The notes beneath the pieces are model-generated. The model was not told the DNA's origin. It searched no databases and saw only the letters and a list, made by a program, of their open reading frames with translations. The translations under genes and the position numbers were made by a program. From Molossus alvarezi (lineage: Eukaryota > Chordata > Mammalia > Chiroptera > Molossidae), in NCBI GenBank assembly GCA_037176705.1, contig JBAWUJ010000071.1, forward strand, positions 62,001 through 126,000: a stretch of 64,000 bases of DNA, given 5' to 3'. Positions 56,978-64,000 of this stretch are shown one piece after another. Each line of letters opens with the position of its first letter. Within the stretch, counting starts at the first letter, position 1.

Positions 56978-59900
56978 GGAGGGATACCTCGACTGGGAAC
57001 ATCCTCCCTGAGGAGCAAGGGGTTCCCTTCCCACCCCGGGCCCCCACCCAGCTCAGGATCCCAGTACCAGGAAGAGACGTCCCCATCCCTTGTGGCTGTG
57101 CAAACCACCCGGGATCGAGGTCCAGGCTGAGGCTGCCGGGGTCCCTGGCAGTTCCTTTGAAAGGGCCTGCCCTCGCACGGAGCTCCGGGGACCCTCTTTC
57201 TGCGGGCTGCAGAGTGGGGGTGGGTGGCAGGGAGGGACAGCGGCAGCTTGAAAGGCACCAGAGACATCCCTGGGAAGAACTGAGTCAGTCCTTTGGCATT
57301 GGGGTGAGAGCTGGAGGGGCAGCTTTGTCGCAGGCACGCGTGCTGGTGGAGGCTGCTGTTCCATGGGTGAGCCCTTCCCTCGCGGGGCAGGCAGCCCGGT
57401 GGGTGGGCGCGCACCGTCCCTGGGACTCTGGTGACCTGGCACCCACTGTCTGGGCCACCCTGGTGATTGCCTGAGGCCCCGCCCCACGGCCCATTCAGGC
57501 CCACCCAAGCGGTGTCCATTGATTTTTTCCTAGGATTGGCCTGTCTTGGCTCCCGCTTGCTCCACGTGGTCCTAAATTCTCTGAAACCAACAACACCTGG
57601 CCTCAGCGAGCCCCATCCCTCCTCTGGCTCACTGGCCCCAGGCCTGGCAGTAGTAGCAGCCAGCCTTGGGCCCCAGCTTGACATTGCCTAGGCACCTCCA
57701 AGACCAGCACAGAAGGCAGCCATGTGTAGATCGCTTTGTAGCTTATGTCTGGTGGCCCCGGGGAGAACACACAGGGGCAGTGGCTGACCTCGCCCCGGAG
57801 CCAGCCTAGAAGAGTTGGCCTTTCCTTTGCTCCCTTTCCCTTAAGAATATTACGATGGCATCCTCAGTACCTGGAGGTGGGTCTTTGTGCTTCTTTCTCA
57901 ATAGGCTGTACGTATGTATTCTTTTTCTTGCTTCTCTCTTTCCTCCCTCCCTCCCTCCCTCTCTGGCTAGAGCCCTTTGGGGCTCAGGGCAAGACTGAGG
58001 AAGTTGTACAGAGAGCTCCCACATGCCCACTGCCCTGTAGTCCCTGCTCTTTCTTCCCCAAGTCACACACGGGCAGGCACGCAGGCACCCAATGCGTGAA
58101 TTTTCTGAGGCCCAGAGGCCTGCTGCAGAACTTAGGATGAAACCCCTACCCTTCTCTTTTCCAGAAAGACAGGCATGGGCCTAAGCAAGGTGTCCTGGCC
58201 TGGGCCTGGGCCTGGGGGGTGGGGGTGGGGTTAGGGGGTGGGAAGGTAAGGCCAGGGCCACTTATTCCAAGGGAACAGCAATGGCTTGATTCCAATGCAG
58301 AGAGCCTAGGACTTTGCCTGAGGCTTCTACAACTCCCCCACACTTAGGCCACTGATTCCAAGCTGCAGGAAGGGAGCAGGGGCAGTCTGGGGCTGAAGGA
58401 GTTCGCCTCCATGTGCCAAAGCCCAAAACTGCCCTCCACCCTCTGAGAAAGGGCAGGGGTGAGGTGGCGGTTGGGTGGTGGTGGTGGTGGTGGTGAGCGG
58501 TGGCGGTTTAGGGGTGCAAGTGCAGGGCATCCAAGGAGAAGTTAAAGAGTCCATCTCGGCGTCTTAGATTCCCCAGGCCAAACGCCGGTGTGGACCGATG
58601 AGGGTCCAGGGAGGCCTGGTAGGGGATGAATGGACTCAGTAACCCTGTGTCTCGGGAACAACAAGCACACTCGTACTGAAACACTGTGCTCCAGCTGACG
58701 ATTTTGGTAACTCACCTTTAGGTACCCTTCACATGGATGGATGGAGAGATGGTTGGGTGGGTGGGTGGGTGGGTGTATGGATGGATGGTGAGCACTGAAC
58801 TGGACAGACAGGACACACCGATCCTCCCTCCGCCCACCGATCTCCAAGGGTAGGTCCGGGCCTAGGACATGGGCAACCCCCCATCAAGTGAATTTAGTTA
58901 ACACCTTTGTAGTTTGGACCATCAGTGAGTTTAGTGTAGGTCTCTGGGTCTGTGGGGCCACTACACAGGCCTCCCCTGAGCTCGCCTGTGTTCCTATGTG
59001 TGTGTGTGGCCCCTGTTACGCGCACACGCGCGCACACACACGGTACTCTCCTCCGGAGAGCCCTGACTCCTAAGTCGTGATCCAGGGGTTGTTTGAAACA
59101 TCACCCCAAAGGAGTGGAGCCCAGGAGGGGGATGTGAACATATGTCCTAGATGCCAGTGAACTGTGTGTTCTTAAAAGGGTTCAGATCTTAGGTCGTAGG
59201 TGATGTTTATATTTACTACCTTGCAATGAGAACCTAGAAACAAGTCAGGACATCAAAAATCCCTCTCTTTGAAAGTCAGGGAGTTCCTGCATGTGTCAGA
59301 GAGGATCCCCTATTTGTCTCCTGGCCTTCCACAGAATTCACCCCAGGACCTGAGGTGTAATCTTTGAGTCTGATGAGTTTTTTGAGTCATTCTTTGTTGT
59401 TGCTGGTGCTGGTGCTGGTGCTGGTGCTGGTGCTGGTGCGGGTCCTGGTGTTGGTGCTGCTTCTGCTGCAGCTGCTGCCGGTGCCGCTGCCGCTGCTGCT
59501 GCTGCTGCTGCTGCTGGTGGTTCTTCAGTTAATCCTCACCCGAGGGTATTTCCTTGATTGGCAGTTGCACACTGAAATGGCAGGATAATTCTGGGAGAAG
59601 AGGAACGGTGAAACCGAGGCAGGAAAGTTAAACAGAGCCAAGGAACTTTGCGGGACGTGTGTGGCAGGGCCTTGTCTTGAGAACCAGGCCAACAGACTCT
59701 ATTTGTCACAGAACTGTGCAGCAGAGGAGGGGGCACGGAAGGGGAGAGGGGGAGAATTCAGACACCACTCATCCTGAAGTTGTTGGGACAGCAGGGAGGG
59801 AGGGAGAGAGGAAGGAGGAAAGAAGTGTGTAAAGGAATGAACCAAGCAACCAAGCAACCAAGCGACAAAAGAGGCAGGTCCTTCCCAGGAACTAGACCAA

Positions 59901-62677
59901 AGAAAAGGGGAGACTTTTGGACTCCAACTGCACCAGGAATATCTAGGCGAGGAACTCAAACCCAAAAACTTCCAGACAGAAGGGGATGTGAGGCAGAAAA
60001 GGCTCTTTAGATGAGCTGACAGCCTGCCTGTGCTTCCTAGGCCAGACGCGTAGGTGGGCTTGCTCCGTTTCCGTAATAAATGTGCATGAGTTCAGGTTGT
60101 GCTCCATTCACTTGCACTCACGTTGCAATAAATTCACGGAGCGAGCGGAACGCAGATCTTATGTGCAGTGTCTCCTCCACCTCCTTCCCCATGAGAACAC
60201 AAAGATCCAGGCTGACGACAGCCCTCTGCCGGTGATTCAGGGGATCGTCCAGTCACACCTCTCTGGTGTCTGTGAGCGGCGGTGCAGGTCCCATTTTCAT
60301 CACAGGCGGCCTTTGAGAGGGAGTGGGAGGGGGGCAGGGGGTATGGTCAAGTGGGAGGGCAGGAGGGAGCGGGAAGAGGGAACTCTGCAACACCGCATGA
60401 GTTTATTCTCTTTGGCTTTCCCCACACACTCACTGCTGCAAGAAGCAATGTGGAGTCACACCAAGATTCCCCACGGGAGAACAGGAAGGAGGGGTTGACG
60501 GCAGGCAAATTTCCTTAGTAGGCCTCCTCCTCGCCCAGCCGCACCACTTGCCCTTGGCAGAGATTCCAGCGCCAGGCAAGGGGAGAGTGGGGGCGAAAGC
60601 TTCACCGTGCCCAAAGGGTAGGGCCCCCGGCCCATGGGAAGCTGGAGGCAGGCGGGCCGAGCAGTAGAGGGGTGTCCCGTGGAACACATCTGCCGCTTCT
60701 CCATCGGACTGGAGCTTGGTGGGTTGTCGGGGCGGCGGCCCAAACACACGGGTGGAGGGGGGCGCTCGCCTAGGGCGGGACTTTTGGGGGGGTTGCCCCG
60801 CCGGCTCGGGGCCCGCCGCCTCAGGAGTGGTTCGCGGTGTCCTGCCAGGAATCCCTCCGTCACCCTCTTCAGTCCGCCAAATCCCCTTTTTGTCTGGGAA
60901 AAGTGGACATGTGTAAAGAGGAGAAGCAAACGGAAGACACAGCTCGGTGAGGCCGATTCACGTGCATTTTGTTTCCACGCGACACAGGTGTCAAGAAGTA
61001 AGTGTAAGGGATGAGGCCCCCACCTGCGTTTCTCAGACCCGTGAAAGTAGTTTTCATGGCAGGTACTGCCGCCTGTCATTTGCCCCTACCCTGCTCCTCC
61101 ACACCGCCTTCCTTTTCCCCGGGGCGCAGGTGTGCTGCTAATTGCCACCATTCACGGCGGCCGCGGCCCCGCCCCCTTCGCCACGCCCCCGTCCTGACGG
61201 CCCATCCCCCTGTGCGCCGACCCGGCCAGCTGTCAACCTCCTCTGTGCGGAGCTTATCACAGCCGCCACCGGGCAGGTGCTGCGCGATTGCCACACGTCA
61301 CAGTGAGGCCAGCCGGATCGCATCGCATCACATCGCATCGCATCGCATCCTGGCTAACGGGGCCACGGAGACGCGTGGCCCAGCGCTCGGGAGCCCGGGC
61401 TCGTGGTCGATTCACGGCAGCGGGAGGGTGCTTGGGACACTTGTCTTCTCTCCTGTGTTCTCTGCTTCTCTCTCTCTCGCTCTCTCTCTCTGTGCCTCTC
61501 TCTCCCGCCCCGCCCCCGTTTCCCTCTCCTCCTCTCTCTCACCCCCCTAGTCTCATAGAGCTCTCCTGTCTTGCAGGACAGGGAATTTCGCGGAGTCGTG
61601 GAAGTGACTGCTCCCCTAGGCCCCTCCTGTGCCCAGGAAGGTCAGGGGGGCAAGCGGATCCCGGGCGGATTTGGGGATTTCCTCGGAGCGAGGAGGCAGC
61701 TTCTCTGTGCGATCTCGGTTCCGGAGGAGGACACCTGCTGTGGGCAGCGAAGCTGGACCCCGGTGGCCTGGGGTTTTCGCCGGCGCCCCCGGTACGTCAA
61801 CCATCCACAGGAGTGGAAACGGTCCTGGTGCACACTGCAACTGTTTTCAGAGAGGTAGGGACTGTCGTGTCTTAGGTCAAATAAGTACTTTTGAAACATA
61901 AGTCCATCAAATCAACGTGTTCATAGTTATTGCTGATCCGCCCGCGCCCGCCCAGCCCCCAGCACACCAGGCCAACCCCGGCCGGCCTCTCCCCCCCCAC
62001 CCTGACACACACACACACGCACCCCCACGGTCACGCACAGCGCCCCGCCCCCACCCACACACACTGACACAGCAGCGCCCAGTCACGGCCCGTTAGAGAT
62101 CCGGTCCACTGGTGGACCCGGTCGCTGTCCGTTGCAGCGGCCAAGTCCGGTGCCGGGCAACCTGTCTCTCCGGTCGCCCAGGCAACCGGCGCGGTCTCGC
62201 GTCCCCCGCAAGTCGTCCTCGCTCGTTCGGTGCCTCGATCGCGTGACCGCGGTTCTGCGGGCAGACCCGGAAGCGGGCCGGAGAGAGGCACACACGCACA
62301 GACACTCCCTCCCTCCCTCGCACACAGACACACACGGGCCTCCACACCTCCCTCTCTCCCTCCCCCCTCCCCCCCTTGGCCTCTGGCCAAATCCAAATAC
62401 AGAATCAGTCAATAAAACATTTCAATATCGCCGTGCTCTCGTCCTGTTCATGGGCTTTGCGTCAGTCTGCGGCGGCGGCGGCCGGGGCAGAGACCCTGAG
62501 AGGGCAGAGGAGATCTCCCCCTCCCTTTCGACCTGGAGGATGTTCAGTGGGCTGGCGAGGGAAGAGCGGCTGCCAGCCGCCCAGCCGGCCCGCGCGGTTT
62601 GTTTCTCACGGAAGGCTTCCGGGCCCGTGACGAGGGAGACGATCTGGTGGGAGACCTAAGAGTGTAGTGAGACATCA
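56978..62677 (+). repeat. Unit 11 (5700 bp), second dimer type
   Basis: Resembles unit 9 in its right half (GAAGTGACTG, TGCCCAGG, TCAGGGGGGC, ATTGCTGATCC, CTCTCTCCC), but has GTGCGCCGAC (A-like), GCCGGCGCC, (CTG)8, and private changes GGGAAGGTAAGG near 58245 and CCCGTTTCC near 61515. Confidence 0.96.
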
Positions 62678-64000
62678 GGAGGGATACCTCGACTGGGAAC
62701 ATCCTCCCTGAGGAGCAAGGGGTTCCCTTCCCACCCCGGGCCCCCACCCAGCTCAGGATCCCAGTACCAGGAAGAGACGTCCCCATCCCTTGTGGCTGTG
62801 CAAACCACCCGGGATCGAGGTCCAGGCTGAGGCTGCCGGGGTCCCTGGCAGTTCCTTTGAAAGGGCCTGCCCTCGCACGGAGCTCCGGGGACCCTCTTTC
62901 TGCGGGCTGCAGAGTGGGGGTGGGTGGCAGGGAGGGACAGCGGCAGCTTGAAAGGCACCAGAGACATCCCTGGGAAGAACTGAGTCAGTCCTTTGGCATT
63001 GGGGTGAGAGCTGGAGGGGCAGCTTTGTCGCAGGCACGCGTGCTGGTGGAGGCTGCTGTTCCATGGGTGAGCCCTTCCCTCGCGGGGCAGGCAGCCCGGT
63101 GGGTGGGCGCGCACCGTCCCTGGGACTCTGGTGACCTGGCACCCACTGTCTGGGCCACCCTGGTGATTGCCTGAGGCCCCGCCCCACGGCCCATTCAGGC
63201 CCACCCAAGCGGTGTCCATTGATTTTTTCCTAGGATTGGCCTGTCTTGGCTCCCGCTTGCTCCACGTGGTCCTAAATTCTCTGAAACCAACAACACCTGG
63301 CCTCAGCGAGCCCCATCCCTCCTCTGGCTCACTGGCCCCAGGCCTGGCAGTAGTAGCAGCCAGCCTTGGGCCCCAGCTTGACATTGCCTAGGCACCTCCA
63401 AGACCAGCACAGAAGGCAGCCATGTGTAGATCGCTTTGTAGCTTATGTCTGGTGGCCCCGGGGAGAACACACAGGGGCAGTGGCTGACCTCGCCCCGGAG
63501 CCAGCCTAGAAGAGTTGGCCTTTCCTTTGCTCCCTTTCCCTTAAGAATATTACGATGGCATCCTCAGTACCTGGAGGTGGGTCTTTGTGCTTCTTTCTCA
63601 ATAGGCTGTACGTATGTATTCTTTTTCTTGCTTCTCTCTTTCCTCCCTCCCTCCCTCCCTCTCTGGCTAGAGCCCTTTGGGGCTCAGGGCAAGACTGAGG
63701 AAGTTGTACAGAGAGCTCCCACATGCCCACTGCCCTGTAGTCCCTGCTCTTTCTTCCCCAAGTCACACACGGGCAGGCACGCAGGCACCCAATGCATGAA
63801 TTTTCTGAGGCCCAGAGGCCTGCTGCAGAACTTAGGATGAAACCCCTACCCTTCTCTTTTCCAGAAAGACAGGCATGGGCCTAAGCAAGGTGTCCTGGCC
63901 TGGGCCTGGGCCTGGGGGGTGGGGGTGGGGTTAGGGGGTGGGAAGGGAAGGCCAGGGCCACTTATTCCAAGGGAACAGCAATGGCTTGATTCCAATGCAG
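62678..64000 (+). repeat. Unit 12, first 1323 bp only
   Basis: The repeat continues to the last base of the window with no sign of an array edge. AATGCATGAA near 63793 is shared with unit 10 only, so the two-unit period continues here. Confidence 0.96.

Larger units (their letters stand above)
1..64000 (+). repeat. Macrosatellite array, about 5.7 kb unit, 11 full copies plus a partial one
   Basis: The same sequence recurs head to tail with unit starts at 1, 5692, 11376, 17074, 22776, 28474, 34176, 39874, 45576, 51279, 56978 and 62678. Lengths run from 5684 to 5703. Differences between copies are scattered single bases plus length changes in TG, CT, C and CTG tracts. Neither array edge is inside the window, so the array exceeds 64 kb. 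There is no intervening single-copy DNA and no recognisable transposon. The unit start is arbitrary: it is simply the first base of the window. The size is that of mammalian macrosatellites such as DXZ4, D4Z4 or RS447; which family it belongs to cannot be decided from the sequence alone. Confidence 0.98.

Noticed and set aside
1..64000. CRISPR array
   Set aside because: Regular repetition exists, but the period is 5.7 kb and the whole unit repeats. There are no short repeats with unique spacers and no cas genes.
1..64000. rRNA, tRNA or ribosomal spacer repeats
   Set aside because: No recognisable rRNA core sequence or tRNA box A/box B pair was found in the unit on either strand.

Overview
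The window is one uninterrupted head-to-tail tandem array. A unit of about 5.7 kb repeats eleven full times and a twelfth copy is cut off by the right edge. Taking the start of the window as unit start, units begin at 1, 5692, 11376, 17074, 22776, 28474, 34176, 39874, 45576, 51279, 56978 and 62678, with lengths 5691, 5684, 5698, 5702, 5698, 5702, 5698, 5702, 5703, 5699 and 5700. Copies differ by a handful of substitutions and microsatellite length changes. Unit size, near identity, CA/CT/CTG/GGGT microsatellites, a CpG-poor half followed by a CpG-island-like half, and mammalian-looking splice and polyadenylation signals point to a mammalian (at least vertebrate) macrosatellite. I cannot name the species or chromosome. 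No bacterial, phage or organellar content is visible, and I recognise no LINE, SINE, LTR, rRNA or tRNA.

Within a unit (positions for unit 1): 1-960 has no recognisable gene; 960-2100 is a string of low-complexity tracts (CTCC, a long G-run, GTG, GGGT/GGAT, Z-DNA-like CA/CG); 2415-2540 is a (GCTGGT)6 then (CTG)n array that varies between units; 2540-3640 has purine-rich tracts and two AATAAA hexamers; 3640-5670 is the CpG-rich half, with a GC-box cluster, a CATCG pentamer array, a 100-base pyrimidine tract leading into a strong splice acceptor at 4590, a candidate 278-base exon, an AT-rich gap of about 60 bases, and a further CpG-rich stretch with a short inverted repeat. I find no protein-coding gene. 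The many open frames are long because the sequence is GC-rich, and they stay open in every copy because the copies are nearly identical. If transcribed, the unit looks like a source of spliced non-coding RNA.

The array has a second level of order. Units 3-8 are three copies of an 11,400-base dimer (A unit 5698, B unit 5702) that differ at about nine fixed places. Units 9-12 show a second, diverged dimer (9 like 11, 10 like 12). Units 1 and 2 form an older or separate subfamily. Several markers are shuffled between types, as expected from unequal crossing over and gene conversion.

The one structural break is in unit 4. Positions 21996-22463 are an inverted copy of the adjacent exon region, forming a giant palindrome with a 6-base loop and replacing the normal CpG-rich segment, with no change in unit length. 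The inverted arm carries unit 2-type variants, not those of its neighbour, and otherwise differs only by single-base indels. That pattern makes an assembly error a serious possibility. The CTCF-like motifs, candidate promoter and splice signals suggest, without proving, a DXZ4-like architectural macrosatellite.
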